In this document: in pieces, positions 31,660 through 41,178 of the stretch
Layout of the letters: each line of letters begins with the position of its first letter
Position numbering within the stretch: position 1 is the stretch's first letter
Assembly (NCBI RefSeq): GCF_013408425.1
Contig: NZ_JACBYV010000001.1
Coordinates: 2,976,001 to 3,040,000, forward strand
DNA: 64,000 nucleotides
Origin: Pseudomonas flavescens
GTDB taxonomy: Bacteria > Pseudomonadota > Gammaproteobacteria > Pseudomonadales > Pseudomonadaceae
Direction of reading: 5' to 3'
Position numbers and translations under genes: made by a program
The notes under the pieces: model-generated
The model's database searches: none
The model's input: the letters and a program-made list of their open reading frames with translations, nothing else
Told to the model about the DNA's origin: nothing

Positions 31660-32595
31660 TTATCGGCTCTGGCTCACCTCCTGACGCAGCAGGGCGTCCA
31701 GCGTATCCAGACGCGCGCCCTGAAAGGCGATGGCCATGCCCGGCTCGAAGACGCGCCGGGCCAGCCCGCTCAGCACGCTGCCAGGCGGCAGCTCGAGGTG
31801 CAGCCGCACGCCCCGCTCGAACGCCGTCTGCAAGGTGCCGTACCAATCCACGATTCGGCACATGTTGTTGGCCAGGTCATCGCGCAGCGCATCAGGTTCG
31901 CTCAACAGTCGCGCGCTGCTACCACTCAGGTAACGGACGGCCGGACGCCGCAGGGTGACCGTGGCGAACGCTTCGTTCAACCTGGCGGCGGGTTCGGTGA
32001 GCAGCGCGCAGTGCGAGGGGACGCTGACCGCCAGCGGCTTCACCGCCCCTGCACCGGCAGCCCGGGCACGCTCGCCCACGGCCTGCATGGCGGCGCGGCT
32101 GCCGGCGATCACCAACTGGTTTTCGGCATTGATATTGGCCAGGAACACCGGCGATTGCGGGCCGTTCACCTCAGCCAGCAAGCGCTCGATACGGTTCAGA
32201 TCGAGGCCGAGAATCGCCGTCATGCCGTAGCCCTGGGGATAGGCTTGCTGCATCAACTGGCCACGCAGAGCGACCAGACGCAGCGCATCGGCAAAACTCA
32301 GCGCATCGGCGACTACCGCAGCGGCGTAGGCTCCGATAGACAGCCCGGCGACGTAGTCGGGCTTCAGTCCTCGCGCCGTCAACAATCGGGCACCCGCCAC
32401 GCCGGCGATCAGCAAGCACAGTTGTACGGCGCGGGTGCCCCGCAAGGCCTCGGCGGAATCCAGATCGCAGAGCGCCTCATTGAGCACCGCTGCGGCTTCG
32501 TCCAGGCACGCCCGAACGGCGGGCTCAGCCGGCAAGTCATGCAACATGCCGGGCTGCTGCGCGCCCTGGCCGGGGAACGCCCAGAGCGTGCTCAT
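31660..32595 (-). CDS. mdcH: Malonate decarboxylase epsilon subunit (malonyl-CoA:ACP transacylase)
   Basis: Primes the decarboxylase by moving malonyl from CoA to the MdcC prosthetic group. The start MSTLWAFPGQGAQQPGML gives 311 residues. It has the FabD-like fold with nucleophile Ser86 in GLSIGAY and His195 in VPSHCALL. Its ATG overlaps the mdcG stop by 4 bases. Confidence 0.93.
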   Translation of the reverse strand: MSTLWAFPGQGAQQPGMLHDLPAEPAVRACLDEAAAVLNEALCDLDSAEALRGTRAVQLCLLIAGVAGARLLTARGLKPDYVAGLSIGAYAAAVVADALSFADALRLVALRGQLMQQAYPQGYGMTAILGLDLNRIERLLAEVNGPQSPVFLANINAENQLVIAGSRAAMQAVGERARAAGAGAVKPLAVSVPSHCALLTEPAARLNEAFATVTLRRPAVRYLSGSSARLLSEPDALRDDLANNMCRIVDWYGTLQTAFERGVRLHLELPPGSVLSGLARRVFEPGMAIAFQGARLDTLDALLRQEVSQSR

Positions 32596-33239
32596 GCCAC
32601 CGATCGCTCTGCAGCCCAGGGGTCGCTGACCAGCAGTGGCCCGGCGTTGCTCTTGAGCAGAACCCGTGCTGCGCCACTTGCCCACTCACGCAGGGCCAGC
32701 GCGCCGTGCGGAGTTTCCAGCTGCACGTCGATGCTGCCCGGTGCCGAGTCGATCAATGTGCACAATTGTCCGGCCCAGGCCCGTGGTACTGGCTGGGCGG
32801 CGCGTATCAGCAGATCCAGGTCGCTGGCCGGGTGCGCAGCGCACAGCCCACTGGCCAGCTCGAAACCAAGGCTTCCCGTCACGCCCCAGCGCAGGCCGGC
32901 ACGGTCGAGCTGTGGCGCGAGCCAGGCCAGCGCACGCAGTGCCGGCCAGGCGCCGTTGGCATGGCGCAGCCAGCGCCCGGTACGCGCGACCCCCTCCGGG
33001 CTGACGCGTCGGCGCACCTGGTCAAGGCGCATCCAGGTAGCGAAACGCTCCTCCCGCACTCGGCCGCGAACGCCCACGGCAACCCAACATGGCTCGGCCA
33101 GGGCACGGCGCACCACCACCGGGGCGTGACGGCTCAGGGCGCCATGCACCCAGGCCGGAGCGTCCAGCGGCAGTTGTGCGGCAGCCAAGCCCCACAGCAG
33201 ATCATGGGGGATGGGCACCAGCGACCTTTCATTGACCAT
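32592..33239 (-). CDS. mdcG: Malonate decarboxylase holo-ACP synthase (phosphoribosyl-dephospho-CoA transferase)
   Basis: Attaches the triphosphoribosyl-dephospho-CoA cofactor made by MdcB to the MdcC serine. 215 residues from the ATG at 33237-33239 (GAGGAC ribosome site; the TTG one codon upstream is an alternative). The nucleotidyltransferase motif GVTGSLGFELASGL...ASDLDLLIRA is present. Confidence 0.92.
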   Translation of the reverse strand: MVNERSLVPIPHDLLWGLAAAQLPLDAPAWVHGALSRHAPVVVRRALAEPCWVAVGVRGRVREERFATWMRLDQVRRRVSPEGVARTGRWLRHANGAWPALRALAWLAPQLDRAGLRWGVTGSLGFELASGLCAAHPASDLDLLIRAAQPVPRAWAGQLCTLIDSAPGSIDVQLETPHGALALREWASGAARVLLKSNAGPLLVSDPWAAERSVA

Positions 33240-33275
33240 CAACGAGTCCTCGGTCCAGGCAACGACGACCGCCCC

Positions 33276-34082
33276 CTACCACTGGGTGCGCAATAGCTCG
33301 CGTACGCGGGAAGACGCCGCCCGATTGGGCGCCCCCAGGCGGCTGCGCAGATCCTTGCTGCCACCGGCGATATCAGCCAATGCCTGGACCAGGCAGCCCT
33401 CCACCCGCGTGCGATCGCCGCCGGTAGGCTCTGCAATGTTCTCGACCGACAGGGTTTCCCAGAGCAGGCCGAGGGAAGCGTAACTGTCCAGGTCGTACGC
33501 CATCGGCGGGATGCTGGCTGCCAGGCTTTCCAGTTCCTCGACGCTGCGTAGCGTGATCCGTGCGGCAGCAGACTTGCCCATCGCATGCACCATGACGCCA
33601 GGATCGCGCAGGGCGATCAGCCGCTGTGCCTGGTAACCGTGAGCCAGAAAGGCACCGGACATCGCCTTGCCGACCAACAGGCCGATCACCGCATGCCCGG
33701 CCAAACGGGCACGGGCATAACTGTCGACCGCCGCGGCCAGAGCCTGGTGAATGCCGTAAGCCTCTTCCCGACGACCGTAGGCCTGGCTCGGCACGTCGAC
33801 GATGGCGATCAGCGCCCGCTTTTGCGGCCCCTCGGCATCGGCCTGAATGGCGTCATCCACCGCCTTGGCCAGCCCCCAACCCTCGAGCAGTCCTACTTCA
33901 CCATCGCGGGCACGGGGAAACGGATTGTCGCCATCGGCTACCACCGCCAGGTAGCGCACCGGCTGTTCGCCAAGCATGCCGTCGGCGACCAGCAGCGAAG
34001 CTGGCAGGCCCTCCAGCGGTGTGGCGCCTCTGGTCAGTGCCTGAAACCAGCTACGTCCGCGTTGTTCGCTTGCACCACTCAT
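33276..34082 (-). CDS. mdcE: Malonate decarboxylase gamma subunit
   Basis: Carboxyltransferase-like subunit that works with MdcD to decarboxylate malonyl-ACP. 268 residues from MSGASEQRGRSWFQALT; the ATG overlaps the mdcD stop by 4 bases. It belongs to the crotonase/carboxyltransferase fold, with glycine-rich oxyanion segments such as LVGKAMSGAFLAHGYQAQRLIAL. Confidence 0.92.
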   Translation of the reverse strand: MSGASEQRGRSWFQALTRGATPLEGLPASLLVADGMLGEQPVRYLAVVADGDNPFPRARDGEVGLLEGWGLAKAVDDAIQADAEGPQKRALIAIVDVPSQAYGRREEAYGIHQALAAAVDSYARARLAGHAVIGLLVGKAMSGAFLAHGYQAQRLIALRDPGVMVHAMGKSAAARITLRSVEELESLAASIPPMAYDLDSYASLGLLWETLSVENIAEPTGGDRTRVEGCLVQALADIAGGSKDLRSRLGAPNRAASSRVRELLRTQW

Positions 34083-34936
34083 GACTGTTCTCCTTGAAAG
34101 GCGCTGCGCACCGCAGCGGCATCGGCCTGCACGCGGGTGTCGACGCCCTGCAGGCGCTCGAGGAACCAGGCATGGCGACGACTGCGCTCCAGCGCAGGCT
34201 TGCCCTGACACAACAGCTCGATCAACGTCTGGCGAATCGGTTCGACGTCGTCGGCCACGTAGCGGTCCACCAGCGCGCTGGCATGGCGCTGTTCACCACC
34301 GGTGAGGCTCCAGATGAAGGGGCGATCCCGTGAGTCGTACTCATCGATTCCCGCCTCCTGCTCGATCACCTGCGGGCCGTTGAGCCCCAGGCGAGCCTCG
34401 CGGGTTACCAGCAGATAACTGCACAGACCTGCGGCGATCGACATGCCGCCAAAGCAGCCGACCGGGCCGGCCACCAGGCCGATCACCGGCTGGTACTGGC
34501 GCAGATCGACGATCGCCGCCTGGATCTCGGCAATCGCCGCCAGACCGAGGTTGGCCTCCTGCAGGCGTACGCCACCAGTCTCCAGCAGCAGTACAGCGCG
34601 GGTCGGCGTACCGTCGCGGTTGTCCTGCGCGGCCAACTCCAATGCGCCGGCAATCTTCGCGCCGCCCACCTCACCCAGGCTGCCGCCCTGGAAAGCACCT
34701 TCGATGGCAATCACCACCGCGGGCTGCGCGTCGATCAACCCCTTGGCAACCACGACCCCGTCGTCGGCCTGGGGCACGATGCCCTGCAGGGGTAGCCACG
34801 GCGAGACCAGCCTGGCGAACGGATCGACCAACTCGCGAAAACTGCCCGCATCGAGCAGAGCGCGGGCCCGCTGACGTGCACCGAGCTCGGTGAAGCTGCG
34901 CTGTTCGAGCAACCGCTGGATCGTGGCGTCAGTCAT
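34079..34936 (-). CDS. mdcD: Malonate decarboxylase beta subunit
   Basis: Partner of MdcE in the carboxyltransferase-type decarboxylation of malonyl-S-ACP. 285 residues with AIEGAFQGGSLGEVGGAKIAGALELA, LLLETGGVRLQEANLGLAAIAEIQAAI and LVAGPVGCFGGMSIAAGLCSYLL, matching acetyl-CoA carboxylase-like folds. It overlaps mdcC by 8 bases. Confidence 0.93.
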   Translation of the reverse strand: MTDATIQRLLEQRSFTELGARQRARALLDAGSFRELVDPFARLVSPWLPLQGIVPQADDGVVVAKGLIDAQPAVVIAIEGAFQGGSLGEVGGAKIAGALELAAQDNRDGTPTRAVLLLETGGVRLQEANLGLAAIAEIQAAIVDLRQYQPVIGLVAGPVGCFGGMSIAAGLCSYLLVTREARLGLNGPQVIEQEAGIDEYDSRDRPFIWSLTGGEQRHASALVDRYVADDVEPIRQTLIELLCQGKPALERSRRHAWFLERLQGVDTRVQADAAAVRSAFQGEQS

Positions 34937-35228
34937 GGCTCAGCTCCTCGAAGCCTTGTTCCAGACGCAGACGCACCACGCCGGGCGTTGCGCCGAAATC
35001 GTGAATCTCTATGTTCAGCGCCGGCAGGTGCTGCTCGCGGAACATGCGCTCGAACAGCTGCTGCCAGCGCGGCGCGCTACCGTTTACCGAGGTCACCACC
35101 TGAATCGCCAGGGTGCCATCGGTACCGGGCTCCAGCAGCACCTCGAGATCGCCGGAGCCGACACAGCCGACCAGGGCGCGATTACGGGCCGGTGCACCGG
35201 CGGGGAATTGGAAGGACAGGGTTTCCAT
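34929..35228 (-). CDS. mdcC: Malonate decarboxylase acyl carrier protein (delta subunit)
   Basis: Carries the thiol cofactor that holds acetyl or malonyl groups. 99 residues, normal for MdcC; Ser25 in VGCVGSGDLEVLLEP is the predicted attachment point for the cofactor. It starts two bases after the mdcB stop. Confidence 0.93.
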   Translation of the reverse strand: METLSFQFPAGAPARNRALVGCVGSGDLEVLLEPGTDGTLAIQVVTSVNGSAPRWQQLFERMFREQHLPALNIEIHDFGATPGVVRLRLEQGFEELSHD

Positions 35229-35230
35229 GT

Positions 35231-36109
35231 TCAGAGACTCCCAAGCTGGGCCGGCAGACCAGGCTGCAGGCGGTCGAGAAACAGGCAGGCGGCGAGCAGA
35301 TCGGCTGCACCGCCTGGCGAGGCGCGCAGCCGCAACATGTCGCCTTCCAGTTCACGCAGACGGCGGCGCCCAGCCAGGCTGGCAACGCCACCGGCATCGA
35401 GCACGGCGCGGGCGCCACTCTGCACGCAGTGCAGCCCTTCGAGGCCCGCGCGGTAAAGCACGCAGGTGTCGGCCAACTGACTCATGATCGCCAGCAAGGC
35501 ATCCAGCCGGGCGTTCTGCTCGCCGGCGCCAGCAGCACGGCTGCTGGCCAACTGGGGCAAGGCATGGTGAATGACCGACGGGAACGCCTGTTGCGCCTCC
35601 TCGCGGGCGCCATGAACGCCATAGAGCCGACACACCTGGGCACCGTGGCTAGCGTTGCTGACCGGCGCCGCTCGGTCATCGAGCAACGCGATACGGGCAG
35701 CACGGACCGCCACGTTGCTGGCGGTGAGTTGGCGGCTGTCCTGCGCCGCGGCGGCACACAGCAGCCCGAGCGCCCAGATGGCGCCGCGATGGGTGTTGAC
35801 GCCAGCGGTGACGCGCAGCATTTCCTGCTCACCTTCGCGGCCTATATGGCCGAGGGCTTCGCGCAGCGTTTGGGTAACCTCGCCTTCGCTCAGCGCAGCC
35901 TCTGCCATCGCCCTGAAACATGGCCATAGCGACAATGCAGAGGCATGCATCAGGCCCAGATGCAGATCCTGATGGGCACCACTGCCGCGTTTATCGACCA
36001 GCCCGGGCTTGGGTGACAGATCGGCTTCGTCGATCAGCACGTCCACCGCCAGATCTGCCAGGTACTCGTCGAGCGACCGCTGCGGCTGCTTGGAATGGAT
36101 CGCACTCAT
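35231..36109 (-). CDS. mdcB: Triphosphoribosyl-dephospho-CoA synthase
   Basis: Makes the MdcC prosthetic-group precursor from ATP and dephospho-CoA. 292 residues from [46 protein letters not shown], the CitG/MdcB signature. Its ATG overlaps the mdcA stop by one base (TGATG). Confidence 0.92.
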   Translation of the reverse strand: MSAIHSKQPQRSLDEYLADLAVDVLIDEADLSPKPGLVDKRGSGAHQDLHLGLMHASALSLWPCFRAMAEAALSEGEVTQTLREALGHIGREGEQEMLRVTAGVNTHRGAIWALGLLCAAAAQDSRQLTASNVAVRAARIALLDDRAAPVSNASHGAQVCRLYGVHGAREEAQQAFPSVIHHALPQLASSRAAGAGEQNARLDALLAIMSQLADTCVLYRAGLEGLHCVQSGARAVLDAGGVASLAGRRRLRELEGDMLRLRASPGGAADLLAACLFLDRLQPGLPAQLGSL

Positions 36110-37770
36110 CACCAGCTCCTGAATTTGGCGGGCGGGCTGTAGAGGCCGCCGGACCACTCGACCAATTCGGCGATGCTCTTGGCCGCCAGCAGTTCACGGC
36201 TGGCGTCGGCGCGGCGGATGCCGAGGTCTTCCGGCAAGGCGATCAGCCCTTCACGGCGCATGCGCTCGGTATCTTTCGGGTTGTGGCGCAGACCGATGCT
36301 GGTAACGCCAGCGACGGCGGCAATCATCGCCTGGCGCTCCTCCAGCGAGCGGGCCTTGTACAGGTAGGCGATGCCTTCCTCGGTCAGCAGGTGGGTGACG
36401 TCGTCGCCGTAGATCATGATCGGCGCCAGCGGCATGCCCGCCTTCTGCGCCACGCCGACGGCATCGAGGGTTTCCACGAAGGTCGGCTTGCCACCCTCCT
36501 GAAAGGTCTCGACCATCTGCACCACCAGCTTCTTGCCCCGCTCCAGCAGAGGCGCTTCGCTCTGCGCAGGGCGCATGTCGAGCCAGGCAGGCGTGCTGTG
36601 GCGGCGTCCACGCGGGTCATGCCCCATGTTCGGTGCGCCACCGAAACCGGCCAGGCGACCGCGGGTCACGGTGGAAGAATGACCGTCGCCATCGACCTGC
36701 AGGGTCGCGCCGATGAACAGGTCGACGGCGTATTGGCCGGCCAGCTGGCACATCAGTCGGTTGGACCGCATGGAGCCGTCGCGACCGGTGAAGAACACGT
36801 CAGGACGCTGAGCGATATAGCCTTCCATGCCCAGTTCGGTGCCGAAACAGTGCACGCTCTCGACCCAGCCGGTCTCGATGGCGGGGATCAGCGTCGGGTG
36901 CGGGTTGAGCGTCCAGTTGCGGCAGATCTTGCCCTTCAGGCCGAGGGACTCGCCGTAGGTCGGCAGGATCAGTTCGATGGCGGCGGTATTGAAGCCGATG
37001 CCATGGTTGAGCGACTGCACGTTGTGCTTCTGGTAAATGCCGCGGATCGCCATCATCGCCATCAGCACATGCACGGGCTTGATATGGCGCGGATCACGGG
37101 TGAACAGCGGCTCGATGTAGAACGGCTTGTCCGCCACCACCACGAAGTCGACCCAGGACGCAGGAATGTCCACCCGAGGCAGTTCGTCGACGATCTCGTT
37201 GACCTGAAAGATGACGATGCCGTCGCTGAAGGCCGTGGGCTCGACCAGCGCCGGCGTGTCTTCGGTGCTCGGCCCGGTGTAGATGTTGCCGTGGCGGTCG
37301 GCCTGGAAGCCGGCAACCAGGGCGACATTGGGAATCAGGTCGACCAGCAGCCGCGAGTACAGCTCGATATAGGTGTGGATGGCACCCACTTCAAGCAGGC
37401 CGTCCTCGAGCAACTGGCTGATGCGCAGGCTCTGCGGGCCGGCAAAGGAGAAGTCGAGCTTGCGGGCGATGCCGCGCTCGAACAGATCCAGGTGCTCGGC
37501 GCGGCTGACGCTGGGCATGATCATGTGCAGGTCATGCAGGCGACCCGGGTCGGTCTGGGCCAGCGAGCGGGAGAGGAAGTCCGCCTGCTTCTGGTTGTTG
37601 CCTTCGAGCACCACGCGATCGCCTGGGGCGATCAGCGCTTCGAGCGCGGCGACTATCTTGTCGCTGGGCAAGACCACGCCATCGGCGAGGGCACGCACCT
37701 GATCGAGACGCCGGGCCTTTTCGGCACGGCGGCGCGACCACTGCGGCGGTGGGGCGATTGTAGTTGTCAT
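36109..37770 (-). CDS. mdcA: Malonate decarboxylase alpha subunit (acetyl-S-ACP:malonate ACP transferase)
   Basis: Exchanges acetyl for malonyl on MdcC, beginning each catalytic turn. 553 residues from [15 protein letters not shown], with two CoA-transferase-like halves ([51 protein letters not shown]). First gene of the mdc operon; translation starts about 170 bases from the divergent TyrR-type activator gene. Confidence 0.95.
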   Translation of the reverse strand: MTTTIAPPPQWSRRRAEKARRLDQVRALADGVVLPSDKIVAALEALIAPGDRVVLEGNNQKQADFLSRSLAQTDPGRLHDLHMIMPSVSRAEHLDLFERGIARKLDFSFAGPQSLRISQLLEDGLLEVGAIHTYIELYSRLLVDLIPNVALVAGFQADRHGNIYTGPSTEDTPALVEPTAFSDGIVIFQVNEIVDELPRVDIPASWVDFVVVADKPFYIEPLFTRDPRHIKPVHVLMAMMAIRGIYQKHNVQSLNHGIGFNTAAIELILPTYGESLGLKGKICRNWTLNPHPTLIPAIETGWVESVHCFGTELGMEGYIAQRPDVFFTGRDGSMRSNRLMCQLAGQYAVDLFIGATLQVDGDGHSSTVTRGRLAGFGGAPNMGHDPRGRRHSTPAWLDMRPAQSEAPLLERGKKLVVQMVETFQEGGKPTFVETLDAVGVAQKAGMPLAPIMIYGDDVTHLLTEEGIAYLYKARSLEERQAMIAAVAGVTSIGLRHNPKDTERMRREGLIALPEDLGIRRADASRELLAAKSIAELVEWSGGLYSPPAKFRSW

Positions 37771-37847
37771 TAATGACTCCACGAGTTCCGCTGTCGTGGC
37801 ATCACAGTAGGAGCGTGGACCAACCCCATCAATCAAGCGCGGCGTCA

Positions 37848-37886
37848 TAACGTTACGCTCAGGTTAACGATGCGCACCGGTTAACG
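37848..37886. promoter_or_regulatory. TAACG/CGTTA half-site cluster between mdcA and the TyrR-type gene
   Basis: The palindrome TAACGTTA (37848-37855) is followed by two direct GGTTAACG copies (37862-37869 and 37879-37886, 17 bp apart), each holding GTTAAC. Such spaced half-sites suit a LysR protein such as MdcR or the adjacent activator; no binding is proven. Confidence 0.45.
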
Positions 37887-37940
37887 TCAGCGGACAGACC
37901 GGGCATACTGCGCCACCGTTCACCGCTGCCCGGCCCCCCC

Positions 37941-39470
37941 ATGCGCATTCACGTTACCTTCATCGATCGCGTCGGCATCACCCAGGAAGTGCTGGCCCTG
38001 TTGGGCGGTCGCAACCTCAATCTCGATGCCGTGGAGATGGTGCCGCCCAACGTCTATATCGACGCCCCGACCCTCAGTGCCGCGGTGCTCGACGAGCTGC
38101 GCGAAGCACTGTTCAAGGTGCGTGGTGTGCAGGCGGTGACGGTGGTCGACATTCTGCCCGGACAGCGCCGTCGCCTGCAGCTCGATGCCCTGCTGGCGGC
38201 GATGACCGATCCGGTGCTGGCGGTCGATGGTGACGGCCGCGTGCTGCTGGCCAACCCGGCGTTGATCGCCCTGTGTGGCCGTGAGCCGGAAGGCGTGGCG
38301 CTTGGCGAACTGTTCGCCGAAACGGATCTGCAACAGGCACTGCTCGACCAGCATTTCCGCCTGCCACTGCGCGAGGTGACGCTGAACGGCCAGGCGCTGC
38401 TGCTCGACGCCACGCCCATCAGTGAATCGGCCGACATGGGCCAACTGGCCGGCGCTCTGCTCACCCTTTATGAGCCCAGCCGCATCGGTGCACGCCTGGC
38501 GGCGCTGCATCATGACCATGCGGAAGGCTTCGACTCATTGCTCGGCGACTCGGCGCCCATCCGCACCCTCAAGGCCCGTGCCCAGCGAGTGGCGACCCTC
38601 GACGCGCCGCTGCTGATCCATGGCGAAACCGGTACTGGCAAAGAGCTGGTGGCACGCGCCTGCCACGCCATCAGCACGCGCCACAGCGCGCCATTCCTGG
38701 CCTTGAACTGTGCCGCCCTACCGGAAAGCCTCGCCGAGAGCGAGCTGTTCGGCTATGCCCCAGGGGCGTTCACCGGTGCGCAGCGCGGTGGCAAGCCGGG
38801 GCTGCTGGAACTGGCCAATCACGGCACGGTATTTCTCGACGAGATTGGCGAGATGTCGCCTTATCTGCAGGCCAAGCTGCTGCGTTTTCTCAGTGACGGC
38901 ACCTTCCGCCGGGTTGGCGGGGACCGCGAAGAGCGCGTCGACGTGCGCATCATCAGTGCCACGCACCGCAACCTGGAGCGGATGGTCGCCGAAGGGGAGT
39001 TTCGCGAGGATCTTTTCTACCGCCTGAACGTGCTCAACCTGCAGGTGCCTCCATTGCGAGAACGCGGCCAGGACATCCTGCTGCTGGCTCGACACTTCAT
39101 GCAACACGCCTGTGCGCAGATCCAGCGAACCCAGTGCCGACTGACCCCGGACACCTACCCCGCCCTGCTGGGCAATCGCTGGCCGGGCAACGTGCGCCAA
39201 CTGCAGAACGTGATCTTTCGCGCGGCGGCGATATGCGACAGCAATCTTGTACAGATCGGCGATCTGGACATCGCCAACACCGCCGTCACCCAACAAACCG
39301 GAGGGGAAGTCGGCAGCCTGGAGGCCGCGGTCGCAGCTTTCGAGAAGGAGTTGCTTGAGAAACTCTACGCCAGCCATCCCTCCACTCGGCAACTGGCTGC
39401 CCGACTCAACACATCGCATAGCGCCATCGCCACACGGCTGCGCAAATACGGCATCAAGGGGAATCGCTGA
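37941..39470 (+). CDS. Sigma-54-dependent TyrR/PhhR/GcsR-family activator
   Basis: The 509 residues carry an N-terminal ACT-like domain (MRIHVTFIDRVGITQEVLALLGGRNLNLDAVEM) and a PAS domain (about 75-190). The AAA+ core has Walker A GETGTGKE, the sigma-54 contact loop GAFTGA and Walker B VFLDEIGEM. A C-terminal TyrR-type HTH (STRQLAARLNTSHSAIATRLRKYGI) follows. The intact GAFTGA means it can activate sigma-54 promoters, unlike E. coli TyrR. It may sense an amino acid. As far as I remember it is closer to GcsR than PhhR, but no glycine-cleavage genes lie beside it here. Confidence 0.85.
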   Translation: MRIHVTFIDRVGITQEVLALLGGRNLNLDAVEMVPPNVYIDAPTLSAAVLDELREALFKVRGVQAVTVVDILPGQRRRLQLDALLAAMTDPVLAVDGDGRVLLANPALIALCGREPEGVALGELFAETDLQQALLDQHFRLPLREVTLNGQALLLDATPISESADMGQLAGALLTLYEPSRIGARLAALHHDHAEGFDSLLGDSAPIRTLKARAQRVATLDAPLLIHGETGTGKELVARACHAISTRHSAPFLALNCAALPESLAESELFGYAPGAFTGAQRGGKPGLLELANHGTVFLDEIGEMSPYLQAKLLRFLSDGTFRRVGGDREERVDVRIISATHRNLERMVAEGEFREDLFYRLNVLNLQVPPLRERGQDILLLARHFMQHACAQIQRTQCRLTPDTYPALLGNRWPGNVRQLQNVIFRAAAICDSNLVQIGDLDIANTAVTQQTGGEVGSLEAAVAAFEKELLEKLYASHPSTRQLAARLNTSHSAIATRLRKYGIKGNR

Positions 39471-39554
39471 AGGCGACCGCTAGCCGCGGTCGCCTGCGAA
39501 TCGGGCGGGCACTCCCGACCTGCTGGCCGGAAACACCTGCACCTGGCTCATGAC

Positions 39555-39953
39555 TTACTGGCCAGCACCACCACCGGCACCGCCAGCGCCACCTGCGCCA
39601 CTGCCTGCACCGCCACCGGTACCATCACCCGTGCCACTGCCTGCGCCACCGGTACCGCCACCATTGCCGCCGGTGCCACCGGGCATTGGGTCGGAGCCGG
39701 CGCCAGTGCCATTACCCGTACCGGTTCCGGTACCTGGCGCCGTGGTGCTGCCATCGGTACCCGGGGTTGTGGTGCCGGGCGTGGTGGTTCCCGGGGTCAT
39801 GGTGCCGTTGTCGCTAGGTGGAGCACCTGGCGTGGTAGGCGACGTCGGCGCGGTGGTTCCCGGTGCCGGAGCACTGGAATCCGCGATGGCTGGCAGAACG
39901 GCACCGGCCAGCAGGCCGCTGAGTACGAGAGCTGGAATTTTCATCTTGTTCAT
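39555..39953 (-). CDS. Exported low-complexity Gly/Thr/Pro-rich protein (132 aa)
   Basis: The ATG at 39951-39953 (AAAGGTG ribosome site) starts a signal peptide (MNKMKIPALVLSGLLAGAVLPAIA). The rest is almost entirely low complexity: Pro/Thr-rich (TTPGTTTPGTDGSTTAPG) then Gly-rich (GGNGGGTGGAGSGTGDG) to the C-terminus, with no cysteine or hydrophobic core. Probably disordered in the periplasm or envelope. Function unknown; the leader and ribosome site argue that it is a real gene. Confidence 0.6.
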   Translation of the reverse strand: MNKMKIPALVLSGLLAGAVLPAIADSSAPAPGTTAPTSPTTPGAPPSDNGTMTPGTTTPGTTTPGTDGSTTAPGTGTGTGNGTGAGSDPMPGGTGGNGGGTGGAGSGTGDGTGGGAGSGAGGAGGAGGGAGQ

Positions 39954-40073
39954 TGTCGTCACCTTTCATCCAGGTTGGTGGGGAAGCTCGCCCGCTTTCT
40001 TCAATGAAGCGAACGCTCCCTACACCCGACCGGCCTTGGTTCAACAATGTTCGCCTCGCAGGATAAACGGTCG

Positions 40074-40526
40074 TTACCCGCGCAGGGCCTCGACCAACTC
40101 GGCGAGCCAGGGTTCGGCGTCCTGCTCGGGGGTGACGCTTTCACTGGCATCCACGCGCAGCATGGGCAGCACTTCGCGGATGCTCAGTTCAGCGAACAGC
40201 TCGCGCACCAGCTCGCCCCCCGCACAGTAGGTATCGCCATAACTCGAATCACCCAGCGCGATCACACCGCCGGGCAGGCCACTCCAGGCAGGGAAGCGAT
40301 CACGGATCGCGTAGTACAGCGGCTGCAGGTTATCCGGCAACTCCCCCATACCGGTGGTAGACGTCACCACCAGAAACCCCTGCGGGCCGAACGCCAGGAC
40401 ATCCTCCAGGTTCGCCCGCGGGTTGTGCCAGGCGTCGAAGCCGGCCTGTTTCAACAAACCTTCAGCGTGTCGGGCCACCTCTTCGGCGGTGCCATAAACC
40501 GACCCGGACAGAATCGCGACTTTCAT
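40074..40526 (-). CDS. Flavodoxin (MioC-like)
   Basis: A 150-residue FMN protein for one-electron transfer. The phosphate-binding loop is SGSVYGTAEEV; flavin-contact segments include STTGMGELPDN and LGDSSYGDTYCAGG. The acidic C-terminus suits docking to a reductase. MioC-type flavodoxins support radical-SAM enzymes; the partner here is unknown. Confidence 0.9.
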   Translation of the reverse strand: MKVAILSGSVYGTAEEVARHAEGLLKQAGFDAWHNPRANLEDVLAFGPQGFLVVTSTTGMGELPDNLQPLYYAIRDRFPAWSGLPGGVIALGDSSYGDTYCAGGELVRELFAELSIREVLPMLRVDASESVTPEQDAEPWLAELVEALRG

Positions 40527-40665
40527 GAAAACTCCGTATGTTCAGGGCTGCGCCGAGCATTATGCCGCATTGCGCGAGCGCTCGTTCGGCGCCGCCACGC
40601 AGCAGGACGACAGCGGCCGGGCGGGCCTCTGATAAACTGGCGAAAATGGCTGAGGGACGCAGGAA

Positions 40666-41148
40666 ATGATCAACGCCAAACTGCTGCAACTGGTGGTCGA
40701 TGCTTCGAATGACGGCATCGTGGTCGCCGAGCAGGAAGGAGAGGACAACATCCTCATCTACGCCAATCCGGCATTCGAAGCCCTGACCGGCTACAGCAGC
40801 GAAGAAATCCTCTATCAGGACTGTCGCTTTCTCCAGGCAGGGGATCGCGACCAGCCGGCGCTGGCCCTCATCCGCGAAGCCGTGCGCACCCAGCAACCCT
40901 GCCGCCAGGTGATCCGCAACTATCGCAAGGATGGCAGTCCTTTCTGGAACGAGTTGTCGATCACCCCGGTATTCAATGAAGGCGATCAACTGACCTACTT
41001 CATCGGCATTCAGAAGAACGTCAGCGAGCACGTGCAGAATCAAGAGCGGGTCAGGAAGCTGGAGGCCGAGGTGCAGGCCCTGCAAGGCGAGCTGGATGAA
41101 TTGAAACGACGGACGTACGGTAACGAAACCGCTGGCGAGTTGTCATAA
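40666..41148 (+). CDS. Short LOV blue-light photoreceptor (PpSB1-like)
   Basis: The 160 residues hold a PAS/LOV domain at about residues 8-120 followed by a coiled-coil tail (ERVRKLEAEVQALQGELDELKRR), with no effector domain. Cys53 in YQDCRFLQ is the photoactive cysteine that forms the flavin adduct; RNYRKDGSPFWNELSITPV and TYFIGIQKNVSE are further LOV signatures. The match to Pseudomonas putida SB-type short LOV proteins is close. It stands 650 bp from a LitR-like MerR gene, hinting that it passes the light signal to that regulator. Confidence 0.92.
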   Translation: MINAKLLQLVVDASNDGIVVAEQEGEDNILIYANPAFEALTGYSSEEILYQDCRFLQAGDRDQPALALIREAVRTQQPCRQVIRNYRKDGSPFWNELSITPVFNEGDQLTYFIGIQKNVSEHVQNQERVRKLEAEVQALQGELDELKRRTYGNETAGELS

Positions 41149-41178
41149 GGGTGCTCCCACCTTGCGCAGAAAGCCGTC

